Positions 50,735-59,705 of a stretch of 64,000 bases of DNA are shown here, piece by piece. The notes under the pieces were generated by a model. That model had not been told where the DNA came from and searched no databases. It saw only the letters and a list, made by a program, of their open reading frames with translations. Origin of the DNA: Cedecea lapagei (GTDB lineage Bacteria > Pseudomonadota > Gammaproteobacteria > Enterobacterales > Enterobacteriaceae); assembly GCF_900635955.1 (NCBI RefSeq), contig NZ_LR134201.1, positions 4,092,001-4,156,000 of the forward strand, written 5' to 3'. A program made the position numbers and the translations under genes. Numbering within the stretch: the stretch's first letter is position 1; each line of letters starts with the position of its first letter.

Positions 50735-52834
50735 ATGCTACCCTTAACCTTGAATCGTTCGAAAGCCGGGCGCTGCCTGCCTGTGTTGCTCGCGGCGCTG
50801 ATTTTTGCCGGCTGTTCTACCCAGGCGCCGGATCAGTCCGCTACGCTGCTGCAGGGCGACACCACCGCCGGGTCCGCTTACTATCTGCAGCAAATGCAGC
50901 AAAGTGCAGATGATAGCAAGACCAACTGGCAATTACTCGCCATTCGTTCCCTGCTAAAGGAAGGCAAACCCCAGCAGGCCGTTGCGCTGTATAACCAGCT
51001 GCCGCAGCAGCTTAACGATGCGCAGGCTCGCGAACAGCAGCTGTTGGTTCCGGAAGTGAAGATTGCGCAGAAGGACTTCAACGCCGCAGCTGCCCTGCTG
51101 GAAAAGATTGATCCAGGCACGCTCGACAAGAGCCAACAGGGTCGCTATTACCAGGCAGTAATCGATGCTTCTCAGGGACGCCCGTCTTTAGCGCTGCTGC
51201 GCGCCTATATTGCTCAGGAGCCGCTGCTGAAAGGCGATGCCCATCAGAAGAACATTGATGGCACCTGGCAGGTCTTGTCGCAGTTCTCGCCGGAGCAAAT
51301 GAACAGCCTGGTGATTAACGCCGACGAAAATACCCTGCAAGGATGGTTAGACCTGCAGCACGTCTGGAGCGATAACCGTAACGATCCAAACATGCTGAAA
51401 GCGGGCATTCAGGACTGGAAAACGCGTTATCCAAATAACCCTGGCGCAAAAACGCTGCCGTCGCAGCTGGTGAACGTGCAAAACTTCAAACCGGCCTCGA
51501 CCGGCAAAATCGCCCTTCTGCTGCCGCTAAACGGCCAGGCCGCCGTGTTTGGCCGCGCGATTGAGCAAGGTTTTGAGGCGGCCAAAAACAACGGCGTCGC
51601 GCCGGTTGCCGCCGTTCAGTCCGCAGCGCAGCCTGCAGATCCAAATGCACAGCAGCAGGTTTCACCGCCGCAGGAGCAGCCGCAGCAGCCGCCGCAAACG
51701 CAGGCTGACCCGAATGCAGCCGTGAGCCCGGCAAGCGCGTCCGTCAGCGATCTGACAGACCAGAAAGCACAGGCCGCAACACCGCAAAACGCAGCCCCTG
51801 CCGCTCCAGCTACGCAGCCGGATGCACAGACTGCGTCGTCCGCAGTGACCAACCCATCTGCAGAGGTCAAGATCTACGACACCAGCAGCCAGCCGCTCTC
51901 TCAGGTTCTGGCCCAGGCACAGCAGGACGGCGCAACCCTCGTGGTCGGCCCGCTGCTGAAAAACAACGTCGACGAGCTGGCGAACACCAACAGCCCGCTC
52001 AATATTCTGGCCCTCAACCAACCTGAGAATGTCCAGAACCGTCCTAATATCTGCTACTTCGCGCTGTCTCCCGAAGATGAAGCCCGCGATGCCGCAGACC
52101 ATATCTGGCAGCAAAACCACCGTAATCCGCTGATGCTGATCCCGTCTAATGCCCTGGGTGATCGCGTGGCTAAAGCCTTTGCAAACGAATGGCAGAAGCT
52201 CGGCGGCGGCCTGGTGCTGCAGCAAAAATTTGGCTCAGTCAGCGACCTGAAGCGCGGTATTAACAGCGGCTCGGGAATCACCTTAACCGGTACGCCGGTG
52301 AGCACGCCGTCCAATACGCCTCCGGGTGTGACCATTGGCGGGCTGACCATTCCAGCCGCACCGACCGACGCACAAATCACCGCGGGCAGCGGCGGCAACG
52401 TTGACGCGGTATACATCATTGCCACCTCAGAAGAAGTTGCGCTGATCAAGCCAATGATTGCGATGCGTACCGGCAGCCGCAGCAGCGCTCAGCTGTACGC
52501 AAGTTCGCGCAGCTCACAGGGCGTCAACGGCCCGGACTATCGACTGGAAATGGAAGGGCTGCAGTTCAGCGAAATCCCCATGCTCTCAGGCGGCAACCCG
52601 CAGCTGATGCAGCAGGCCTTAAGCAGCGTCAATAATGACTACTCGCTGGCGCGCCTGTATGCGATGGGCGTGGATGCCTGGACGCTGGCAAGCCACTTCT
52701 CCCAGATACGCCAGGTGCCGGGTTATCAGGTGAACGGCAATACCGGGCAACTGACCGCCAGCCAGGATTGCGTCATTAACAGGAAGTTAAATTGGCTGCA
52801 ATTCAGTCAGGGTCAAATCGTCCCGGTTTCCTGA
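50735..52834 (+). CDS. lpoA: Outer-membrane lipoprotein activator of PBP1A (LpoA)
   Basis: 699 residues from MLPLTLNRSKAGRC; the ORF start at 50672 is rejected on homology. Lipoprotein signal with lipobox ending at Cys27 (LIFAGC). N-terminal TPR-like domain (about 40-255), then a periplasmic-binding-protein-like C domain that contacts PBP1A. Within the C domain, a Gln/Pro/Ala-rich insert (about 290-385) is longer and lower in complexity than in E. coli. It overlaps yraN by 43 bases. Confidence 0.95.
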   Translation: MLPLTLNRSKAGRCLPVLLAALIFAGCSTQAPDQSATLLQGDTTAGSAYYLQQMQQSADDSKTNWQLLAIRSLLKEGKPQQAVALYNQLPQQLNDAQAREQQLLVPEVKIAQKDFNAAAALLEKIDPGTLDKSQQGRYYQAVIDASQGRPSLALLRAYIAQEPLLKGDAHQKNIDGTWQVLSQFSPEQMNSLVINADENTLQGWLDLQHVWSDNRNDPNMLKAGIQDWKTRYPNNPGAKTLPSQLVNVQNFKPASTGKIALLLPLNGQAAVFGRAIEQGFEAAKNNGVAPVAAVQSAAQPADPNAQQQVSPPQEQPQQPPQTQADPNAAVSPASASVSDLTDQKAQAATPQNAAPAAPATQPDAQTASSAVTNPSAEVKIYDTSSQPLSQVLAQAQQDGATLVVGPLLKNNVDELANTNSPLNILALNQPENVQNRPNICYFALSPEDEARDAADHIWQQNHRNPLMLIPSNALGDRVAKAFANEWQKLGGGLVLQQKFGSVSDLKRGINSGSGITLTGTPVSTPSNTPPGVTIGGLTIPAAPTDAQITAGSGGNVDAVYIIATSEEVALIKPMIAMRTGSRSSAQLYASSRSSQGVNGPDYRLEMEGLQFSEIPMLSGGNPQLMQQALSSVNNDYSLARLYAMGVDAWTLASHFSQIRQVPGYQVNGNTGQLTASQDCVINRKLNWLQFSQGQIVPVS

Positions 52835-53187
52835 ACCGCCAGCAACGCGGCGCGCACTATGAACAGCAGGCGCGCCGCTATCTCGAGCGCAAAGGACTGC
52901 GCTTTGTTGCCGCGAATGTCCACGTTCGCGGTGGCGAAATCGACCTCATCATGAAACAGCTGCAGGTTATCGTCTTCGTGGAAGTGCGTTTCCGCCGCAG
53001 CGATCGGTTCGGCGGCGCTGCCGCCAGCGTAACCCGCAGCAAACAACAGCGCCTGCTGCACGCCGCGCAGGTTTGGCTTAGCGGCAACGGCGAAAGTTTT
53101 GATACTGTAGATTGCCGTTTCGATGTGTTAGCTTTCACCGGCAATGAAATAGAGTGGCTGACCAACGCGTTTGCCGCCGATATCTAA
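52792..53187 (+). CDS. yraN: YraN-family (UPF0102) nuclease-like protein
   Basis: 131 residues, the E. coli length, from a TTG start within the lpoA 3' end; AGGAAG is 5 bases upstream. Restriction-endonuclease-like fold with GGEIDLIM and VFVEVRFR, the D...ExK-type catalytic motif modified to EVR. Its function is unknown; the fold suggests Holliday-junction or DNA processing. Confidence 0.9.
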   Translation: MAAIQSGSNRPGFLNRQQRGAHYEQQARRYLERKGLRFVAANVHVRGGEIDLIMKQLQVIVFVEVRFRRSDRFGGAAASVTRSKQQRLLHAAQVWLSGNGESFDTVDCRFDVLAFTGNEIEWLTNAFAADI

Positions 53188-53208
53188 AAAACTCCAGGTA
53201 GAATCAAC

Positions 53209-53799
53209 GTGCTTGAAAGAATCAAAGTCTGCTTCACGGAAAGTATTCAAACTCAGATTGCCGCAGCGGAAGCCCTGCCGGACGCCATCTCCCGTGCAGC
53301 GATGACGCTGGTTCAGTCTTTGCTGAACGGCAACAAAATCCTCTGTTGTGGCAATGGGACCTCCGCCGCCAACGCACAGCATTTTGCTGCCAGCATGATC
53401 AATCGGTTTGAAACAGAGCGCCCTAGTTTACCGGCCATTGCACTTAATGCAGATAATGTGGTCTTAACCGCGATCGCTAACGACCGTCTGCATGAAGAAG
53501 TCTATGCCAAACAGGTTCGTGCGCTGGGCCATGCCGGGGACGTTTTACTGGCCATTTCCACCCGAGGCAATAGCCGTGATATTGTCAAAGCGGTTGAGGC
53601 AGCCGTCACCCGCGACATGACCATTGTTGCGCTGACGGGCTATGACGGCGGCGAACTGGCAGGACTGTTGGGGCCACAGGATGTTGAAATCCGAATCCCT
53701 TCTCACCGCAGCGCTCGCATCCAGGAGATGCATATGCTGACGGTAAACTGTTTATGCGATCTGATCGACAATACGCTATTTCCGCACCAGGATGGCTAA
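53209..53799 (+). CDS. diaA: DnaA initiator-associating protein DiaA
   Basis: 196 residues from a GTG start. SIS domain, GmhA-like: CCGNGTSAANAQHFAASMINRF and ISTRGNSRDIVKAVEAA. The tetramer binds several DnaA molecules and stimulates initiation at oriC. It follows yraN by 21 bases. The same window also carries a datA-like site, a negative control element for the same initiator. Confidence 0.96.
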   Translation: MLERIKVCFTESIQTQIAAAEALPDAISRAAMTLVQSLLNGNKILCCGNGTSAANAQHFAASMINRFETERPSLPAIALNADNVVLTAIANDRLHEEVYAKQVRALGHAGDVLLAISTRGNSRDIVKAVEAAVTRDMTIVALTGYDGGELAGLLGPQDVEIRIPSHRSARIQEMHMLTVNCLCDLIDNTLFPHQDG

Positions 53800-53831
53800 T
53801 AGCTAATTTTGAGAAAGGAGAAGGAATGAAC

Positions 53832-54407
53832 ATGAAGGCCATTACGCCACTCGCAGTTCTTATTTCCGCGTTGTTGCTGCAGGGCTGCGTCGGTGCTGTT
53901 GTTGTGGGCAGCGCCGCCGTTGCGACAAAAACGGCGACCGACCCGCGCACCGTCGGGACGCAGGTTGATGACGGCACGCTTGAGTTACGCGTGAACAGCG
54001 CGCTCAGCAAGGATGAGCAAATCAAGAAAGAAGCACGTATTAACGTGACGGCTTACCAGGGCAAAGTGCTGCTGGCCGGCCAGTCCCCTAACCCTGACCT
54101 CGCTTCCCGCGCTAAGCAAATCGCGCTGGGCGTAGACGGCGCAACCGAAGTCTATAACGAAATCCGCATCATGCCTCCGGTCGGCCTGGGCGTGGCGTCG
54201 AGCGATACGTGGATCACCACAAAAGTTCGCTCTCAGCTTCTCACCAGCGATCAGGTGAAATCTTCTAACGTGAAAGTCACTACGGAGAATGGCGAGGTGT
54301 TCCTGCTCGGTCTGGTGACCGAACGTGAAGGTAAAGCCGCGGCGGATATCGCCAGCCGGGTCAGCGGCGTGAAGCACGTAACCACCGCGTTCACCATTCT
54401 GAAATAG
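53832..54407 (+). CDS. dolP: Outer-membrane lipoprotein DolP (two BON domains)
   Basis: 191 residues from MKAITPLAVLISALLLQGC, matching E. coli; another ATG two codons upstream (53826) is also possible. Lipobox LLQGC, then two BON domains (about 45-115 and 120-190). It binds anionic phospholipid at division sites and supports outer-membrane integrity and BamA function. An AAGGAGAAGG Shine-Dalgarno precedes it. Confidence 0.95.
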   Translation: MKAITPLAVLISALLLQGCVGAVVVGSAAVATKTATDPRTVGTQVDDGTLELRVNSALSKDEQIKKEARINVTAYQGKVLLAGQSPNPDLASRAKQIALGVDGATEVYNEIRIMPPVGLGVASSDTWITTKVRSQLLTSDQVKSSNVKVTTENGEVFLLGLVTEREGKAAADIASRVSGVKHVTTAFTILK

Positions 54408-54423
54408 CAGCCCCTCATCGTAA

Positions 54424-54446
54424 CCCTCTCCCCACCGGGGAGAGGG
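54424..54446. repeat. CCCTCTCCCC/GGGGAGAGGG hairpin repeat
   Basis: A perfect 10-bp stem with a 3-nt loop sits between the convergent dolP and PRD-regulator genes. It shares its core with the elements at 6780 and 57628-57835 and is probably an interspersed repeat family that also acts at mRNA 3' ends. Confidence 0.6.
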
Positions 54447-54482
54447 AATACCAGAGCCCTTTCAAGTAAGGCTCAGTGACGA

Positions 54483-56393
54483 TTACAGCTTACTCAGGCA
54501 CTCCATCGCCACGGCTTTAAAACTGTCAAAATCTTTACTGTCGCGCAGGCGCACCATCGCCCGCTCGCGCAGGAAGGTCACAAACAGGTCGTAAATCGCC
54601 ATCGCCTCTTCGTATTCACTTTTGCTGATAGCCAGCAGAAAGATCACGTGCGCCGTCTCATCGCCCCAGCTAATACCGTGCGGCGCCAGCACGGTGTAGA
54701 CCACGGTTTTTTTCGCCAGCAGGCCGAGAGAGTGCGGAAGCGCAATGCCCTCGCCCAGCATGGTGCTGACTATCGCTTCTCGCTCCACCACCGAAGGATG
54801 GAAATCGGCATCCACCACGCCTTCCCGCTCCAGCTGCTCGCACAGCGTCAGGAACAGCTGCTGCTGGGTCATCGGCTGGTCGATAACGCGGAAGTGGCTG
54901 GCATCAAAGAATTTTTCCAGCATGTATGGCCGGGTTCTGTCCACCAGCACCAGCTTGCCAAGCTGCTCCAGCTGATAGTCGGTCGGGAACGGCGCCATCA
55001 TCACAACCGGCTTTTCTTTCTCGTTGATACGCGCCGTGCTGATCACAAAATCCTCGTCCACGGTATCGAGCTGCTCGTAATCGCGCAGAGAGATAATGTT
55101 AGTCACTTCCACCTGCGGATATTTACGCAGCAGCATGGCCTGCAGCATTCGTACCGTTGAGTTCCCGGTGTCGCACACCAGCAGCACGCGAGGATGACGC
55201 TGATAGCCAATGTTGTAGTGGCGCTCCAGGCCAACGCCAATATGCAGCACCAGGAAACCAATCTCGTTTTCGCTGATGGCGTAAGGCGTATATTTCCCCC
55301 AGCTCGAGACAGCCGCCAGCGTCATATCGTAAGCCAGCGGGTAATGCTGTTTGATATTGGCCAGCAGCGGATTCGGGATATTTATCTGGTAGCGCACCCG
55401 GGTGATCATCGTTTTGATATGGGTGAGCAGATCGGCGTGTAGCTGCTCGTCGCCGAGCAGGTTGTAGTTATAGTGGGTATTGATGTAGCGCAGGATGTAG
55501 TTCACCAGCGCTTCGTCGTCGTCAGCATTGATCGCGCTCGGCGCCACTTCCTGCACCTGTCGCGAAGCAATATGCACCTGCAGCCACTGCTCCTCCGCCT
55601 CGGAAAGCGGCTTCCCCGCCAGCTGCTGCAGCAGGCCCGCAATCTGGCGCGCCGCCTCTTTCACCTGGACATCTACGTTATCCGCCATGAACTCCGGCAG
55701 TGGATACCCCTCGCTGATACGGCGCACCGCCACCGAACAGTAGAGGCGAATAAACTGTTCGCCCTCATCGGTTAAGCGAATGCGGCAGCGGGTAAAGCAG
55801 TCATGCAGTGAGCTGGCGAGCTGCTCGGGCACGCCCGCGTTTAACGCTTCTTCGGTCAACAGTGGATTTTCGCTGTCCTCTAAGGTCAGCTGCCACAGCA
55901 GATCCGTAAGACAGGCGCGAATAGACGTTTCGCTGCCGAACAGCTTCATGCCGTGGCGTGGGCGGGTCTCGATGGTGAGATGATAGCGGTTGAACCACTC
56001 GCGTACCTCGGCCATATCGCTTTGCAGCGTGGCGCGGCTAACAAACCACTCTTCGGCTAAGTCTTCTAACTTCAATGAAAACGCCGACGTCAAAAAACGC
56101 ACCACAAGGTAGTGCACACGTTCCGGTGAGGTACGCGGGATACGCAGCTGGCGCGGGCGATGCTGAACCAGCTCGCCATAACGTTCTGCATCCTCAATAT
56201 TGAGCTGATAGCCCGCGCCGCGGGTAAGCGTGAACTGAGCCCCGAAGCCCGCCATCAGGGCATTAAGCGCCGTGATATCGGCCCGTACCGTACGGGTAGA
56301 AACGGATAAACGCCGCGCCAGCTCATCCTGGGGCAGCGTTTCATTTTGCAGCATCTCAAAAAGCTGAGCCAACCGTTGATTGGGGAATCTCAC
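54483..56393 (-). CDS. MtlR/LicR-type PRD transcription activator with EIIB- and EIIA-like domains
   Basis: 636 residues. N-terminal winged helix (ELARRLSVSTRTVRADITAL), second helix-turn-helix (LAEEWFVSRATLQSDM), two PRD domains (about 180-285 and 290-390), an EIIB-Gat-like domain with Cys407 (VCDTGNS) and an EIIA-Mtl/Fru-like domain with His554 (GIALPHS). The DNA-binding N-terminus makes it a promoter activator rather than an RNA antiterminator. PRD, EIIB and EIIA parts are normally phosphorylated by PTS proteins. It probably controls the neighbouring DUF4310 operon. Confidence 0.85.
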   Translation of the reverse strand: MRFPNQRLAQLFEMLQNETLPQDELARRLSVSTRTVRADITALNALMAGFGAQFTLTRGAGYQLNIEDAERYGELVQHRPRQLRIPRTSPERVHYLVVRFLTSAFSLKLEDLAEEWFVSRATLQSDMAEVREWFNRYHLTIETRPRHGMKLFGSETSIRACLTDLLWQLTLEDSENPLLTEEALNAGVPEQLASSLHDCFTRCRIRLTDEGEQFIRLYCSVAVRRISEGYPLPEFMADNVDVQVKEAARQIAGLLQQLAGKPLSEAEEQWLQVHIASRQVQEVAPSAINADDDEALVNYILRYINTHYNYNLLGDEQLHADLLTHIKTMITRVRYQINIPNPLLANIKQHYPLAYDMTLAAVSSWGKYTPYAISENEIGFLVLHIGVGLERHYNIGYQRHPRVLLVCDTGNSTVRMLQAMLLRKYPQVEVTNIISLRDYEQLDTVDEDFVISTARINEKEKPVVMMAPFPTDYQLEQLGKLVLVDRTRPYMLEKFFDASHFRVIDQPMTQQQLFLTLCEQLEREGVVDADFHPSVVEREAIVSTMLGEGIALPHSLGLLAKKTVVYTVLAPHGISWGDETAHVIFLLAISKSEYEEAMAIYDLFVTFLRERAMVRLRDSKDFDSFKAVAMECLSKL

Positions 56394-56439
56394 TACCGTT
56401 TCCTTTGGTTATCGGGGCGCCCTGGCACCCCATCCTGCT

Positions 56440-57591
56440 TTACTTAAACGGGGTGAAGACCATCTGCGACGGGCTTCCCACCGCCGTATAATCCTCGATA
56501 AAGGTTAATTTACCGCTGCCCGGCGCCACGCTAAAACGAGTGATGTTGTCGCTGCGCTGATTCAGGGCATACAGGTGTTTACCGGTGCTATCCAGCGTCA
56601 GCCCGCGTGGATAATCGCCTCGCGTCCAGACATCATCCTGGTGCGTAAGCTCACCGTGAGCGCCCACGCTAAAATGCGCGATGCTGTTATGCAGGCGGTT
56701 TGCCACATACAGCTGTTTACCGTCGTGGCTAAGCACCAGGCCGGCCGCAAAGCTCGTCCCCTTATAGCCTTTTGGCAGCGAAGAGATCGTCTTCCCTTCG
56801 GTCAGCGTGCCTTTTTCACGGTCCAGCCCGTAATGAGTAAGCGTAGAGGCTTCTTCGTTAATCAGCCACAGGCCAGAACCGTCTGCGGCAAAGACAAAGT
56901 GGCGTGGCCCTGCGCCTTTTGAAGAGGCGGAGATAAACGGCGGATCGTTTGGCTCCAGCACGCCTTTGTTTTGATCAAAGCGGTACTGGTAGATCCGATC
57001 CAGACCAAGATCGGTTGAAAAAACAAACTTGCCGCTCGGATCGGCGGCAATCATATGGGCATGCGGACCGTTATGATCGCTGGCGGCGAAGCTCCCTTCT
57101 ACCGCAGCTTCAGGTTTCGCCGCGCCCGGCTCGCCGCTGTCCTGATGTTTGTCGCTGGCTTCCTGCAGGCTGCCGTCGGCGTTAACCGGCAGCACGGCGA
57201 TAGAGCCGCTTACGTAGTTTGCCACCAGCAGGTGTTTGCCCTGCGGCGTCAGAGAGAGATAAACAGGACCGGCGCCGCCGGAAGAGACCTGATTCAGCTC
57301 GGTCACACTGCCGTCATCGCCAACACGCAGCGCCGCGACTATGCCTTTCTCCGCCTCACTGGCTACATACAGCGTCTTACCGTCCGGCGACGCGGTAAGC
57401 TGCGCGGCGTTTGGCAAAGAGCTGACCAGCGTTTTCTCGCTAAGCGCGCCGGTTTTTACGTCAACCTGGAAGCGATAAAGCCCTTCGCCATTGGGGTTGT
57501 AGGTGCCAACCCAGGCATAGTGGCTCTGCGCCGCGCTGTTGCCGGCGGCGAGTAAGGCAAATGAAGCAACAAGCAGAGTGCGTGCAGACAT
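56440..57591 (-). CDS. Exported seven-bladed beta-propeller lactonase
   Basis: 383 residues. Signal peptide (MSARTLLVASFALLAAGNSAAQ), then lactonase-family repeats (SPDGKTLYVAS, TPQGKHLLVANY, DPSGKFVFSTDLGLD, SHDGKQLYVANR, DSTGKHLYALNQ). The fold is that of Pgl-type 6-phosphogluconolactonase, but the signal peptide puts it in the periplasm, so its substrate is an unphosphorylated lactone. It ends 46 bases before the PRD regulator and is probably in the same transcript. Confidence 0.8.
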   Translation of the reverse strand: MSARTLLVASFALLAAGNSAAQSHYAWVGTYNPNGEGLYRFQVDVKTGALSEKTLVSSLPNAAQLTASPDGKTLYVASEAEKGIVAALRVGDDGSVTELNQVSSGGAGPVYLSLTPQGKHLLVANYVSGSIAVLPVNADGSLQEASDKHQDSGEPGAAKPEAAVEGSFAASDHNGPHAHMIAADPSGKFVFSTDLGLDRIYQYRFDQNKGVLEPNDPPFISASSKGAGPRHFVFAADGSGLWLINEEASTLTHYGLDREKGTLTEGKTISSLPKGYKGTSFAAGLVLSHDGKQLYVANRLHNSIAHFSVGAHGELTHQDDVWTRGDYPRGLTLDSTGKHLYALNQRSDNITRFSVAPGSGKLTFIEDYTAVGSPSQMVFTPFK

Positions 57592-57627
57592 GCGTTTGTC
57601 CTCGTAGTGTGACTGGCGAGAATTATA

Positions 57628-57835
57628 CCCTCACCCTGACCCTCTCCCTAAAAGGGAGAGGGGATAAAAAATTTCCAGCGGCTTGTTTCCCCTCTCCCCT
57701 ATGGGAAGGACGGATCTTTCTTTTCCCCCTCTCCCCTATGGGAAGGGCGGATCTTTCTTTTCCCCCTCTCCGCTATGGGAAGGGGGATCTTTCTTTTCCC
57801 CCTCTCCCCTTTGGGGAGAGGGCTGGGGTGAGGGG
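57628..57835. repeat. Composite repeat: inverted arms around a 37-bp tandem repeat
   Basis: The left arm CCCTCACCCTGACCCTCTCC is inverted at the right end (GGAGAGGGCTGGGGTGAGGG, three mismatches). Inside, CCCCTCTCCCCTATGGGAAGG-type units start at 57689, 57726, 57763 and 57799 (period 37, 37, 36), joined by GGATCTTTCTTTTCC. It lies between the lactonase start and the aldolase stop. Short frames through it are repeat artefacts. Confidence 0.8.
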
Positions 57836-57849
57836 AAACAGCGAGCGCT

Positions 57850-58590
57850 TTACCCCACCAGCTTCTTCGTCATCGCCAGCAGCGTAGCCACATCCGCCGG
57901 ACGCGTATTGCCGCTGGCTTTGTCGATAATAGAGCTATAAATATGCGGGATCACTTTGCTGACGCCTGCGTCCAGCGCAATTTTCAGGATCTCTTCGTAG
58001 TTATCAAGATCGATCCCGCCGGTCGGCTCCAGCCAGAAGTCATGCTTCGCACAGGCTTCCGCGACCGCCTGATACTCTTCGCGGCAGTCCAGCCCGCCCA
58101 TAGGGAAGTATTTGATTGAGCTACCGCCCATATCCTTCAGCAGCGCAATGGCTGTTTCCACAGGCACGATGCCGTCTGCCGCACCAGAGCTTAACGGGCC
58201 GGTGGAGATTTTCACCATTCCGACGGTGCCGGTTGGCGACACCAGACCGTTAACCACGCTGTCGTTCTGGCCCAGCAAGGCGCGGCTGGTGCCTACACCG
58301 GTAAACACCTGGTTTACGTGCTGAGGCTGAATCTGGCCGGAGATTTCGCTTACCATCGCCGATTGATTCGGGTCGCCAGCGCCAAGGCCAACGGACAGCG
58401 CGTTGTCGATAAGCGCCGCGTAGTCACGCATATCGGCAACCGCGCTTGCTACATCCGGATAGTTTTTAGAAAGCACGCCGACCAGCACATGGCCTTCCGC
58501 CGCCTGATAGATCTCTTTGGCGTTCTCTTTAGAGCCAGCCAGTACGTTCAGGCAAACGCGATCGCGGTAAAAATTGGGGGTCAGTGTCAT
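57850..58590 (-). CDS. KDG-6-P aldolase family protein (DgaF-like)
   Basis: 246 residues. TIM-barrel aldolase with probable Schiff-base Lys160 (SSIKYFPMGG), TGGIDLDNYEEIL and a phosphate-binding C-terminal region. The DgaF family splits 2-keto-3-deoxy-6-phosphogluconate to pyruvate and glyceraldehyde-3-P in D-glucosaminate use. It begins 2 bases after the DgaE-like stop and is the last gene of the eight-gene operon. Confidence 0.85.
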   Translation of the reverse strand: MTLTPNFYRDRVCLNVLAGSKENAKEIYQAAEGHVLVGVLSKNYPDVASAVADMRDYAALIDNALSVGLGAGDPNQSAMVSEISGQIQPQHVNQVFTGVGTSRALLGQNDSVVNGLVSPTGTVGMVKISTGPLSSGAADGIVPVETAIALLKDMGGSSIKYFPMGGLDCREEYQAVAEACAKHDFWLEPTGGIDLDNYEEILKIALDAGVSKVIPHIYSSIIDKASGNTRPADVATLLAMTKKLVG

Positions 58591-58592
58591 GC

Positions 58593-59705
58593 TTATTTCT
58601 CCTTGCTTACCAGCGCTTTGATGCAGCGGTAAATAATCTCCAGCTGTGCCGCGCTTACGCTGCGCACATCCGCTTCAATGATGCCTTCGTTTGCCTTGTA
58701 GCCACGGAAATAGATGGCGTATTCGCCCTGCTTAAGCGCGCTAACCAGCTCACCGGTACTGATACCGACGGTCGCTTCGTCGAACTTTATTTCGCTGCGG
58801 GCGATATCGCGACCGGCTGCGTCCCAGACCACACGAGCGGTTACGCCATCCAGGGTATTGAGGCTGTCGATAAACGGCGTCATTTTGGCGACCATCTCCG
58901 CCCCGCTCTCTTTGGCCGCGCTCAGATAATGTTCAATTGCGCAGGTCAGGCCGAGAATGCCTTCTTTGCCGACCTTCATCGCGCGTCCGATGCCGCCGGT
59001 TTGCAGTTTCACCCACTCGACGTACTGCTCTTTGCCGATCACCAGGCCGCTGGTTGGGCCTTCGATGGCTTTCGCCCCGCTGTAAATCACCAGGTCGGCC
59101 CCGGCGCGGTAATAGCACTGCAGATCTTCTTCTGCCGCAGCGTCAACGATCAGCGGCAGGTTGTGTTTACGCGCCACCACCACGGCCTGCTCTACGCTGA
59201 GCATGCTCTTCTGTACCGAGTGGTGGGATTTGATATACATAATGGCCGCCGTGCGCGGAGAAATAGCCGCAGCCAGCTGATCCGCTGAACATTCATTGGC
59301 GTATCCCGCTTCAACGATTTTACCGCCGCCCAGGTTCACCATGGTGCCAACCGGCGCGCCGAAGTTAACGTTGTGGCCTTTCGGCAGCACGATCTCGTTG
59401 TTCTCCAGCGGTGCGGCATGCAGATTTTCAATCAGCCATTGATTGTCTTTCACCAGTACCGCCGCCACGGATTGGGCGATACCGGCAGAAGCGCAGGAGA
59501 CCACGGTCGCCGCCTCAACGTCCAGCAGACCGGCAATGTAGGCGCCGGTCTTATTCACCAGATCCTTCATTTCAAAGTAGTGGTTCATGCCGGTGGTTAC
59601 CGCATCCACCACTTCCGGACGAGGCGTGGACACGCCGAGGGCGGTCATCCGGCCTGATGCGTTAATAACCTGTTTTAAATGATATTTTTCATAGATCGAA
59701 GACAT
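58593..59705 (-). CDS. PLP-dependent ammonia-lyase (DgaE-like, SelA fold)
   Basis: 370 residues from MSSIYEKYHLKQVINASG; the ORF extends upstream into the amidohydrolase gene and that part is rejected. Fold type I with PLP-binding Lys212 (YSGAKAIEGPTSG) and Asp188 (LIVDAAAEEDL). DgaE eliminates ammonia from 2-amino-2-deoxygluconate-6-P to give KDG-6-P. It overlaps the amidohydrolase stop by 17 bases, so coupling is likely. Exact sugar specificity is not readable. Confidence 0.86.
   Translation of the reverse strand: MSSIYEKYHLKQVINASGRMTALGVSTPRPEVVDAVTTGMNHYFEMKDLVNKTGAYIAGLLDVEAATVVSCASAGIAQSVAAVLVKDNQWLIENLHAAPLENNEIVLPKGHNVNFGAPVGTMVNLGGGKIVEAGYANECSADQLAAAISPRTAAIMYIKSHHSVQKSMLSVEQAVVVARKHNLPLIVDAAAEEDLQCYYRAGADLVIYSGAKAIEGPTSGLVIGKEQYVEWVKLQTGGIGRAMKVGKEGILGLTCAIEHYLSAAKESGAEMVAKMTPFIDSLNTLDGVTARVVWDAAGRDIARSEIKFDEATVGISTGELVSALKQGEYAIYFRGYKANEGIIEADVRSVSAAQLEIIYRCIKALVSKEK

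Noticed and set aside
57685..57835. Evenly spaced repeats suggestive of a CRISPR array
   Set aside because: The period is 37 with almost no unique spacer between units, and no cas genes are present; it is a tandem repeat.
57561..57940. Pro/Ser-rich frames running through the 57.6-57.8 kb repeat
   Set aside because: The translated repeats (FPLSPMGR-type) arise from the 37-bp DNA repeat; no independent sign of coding.
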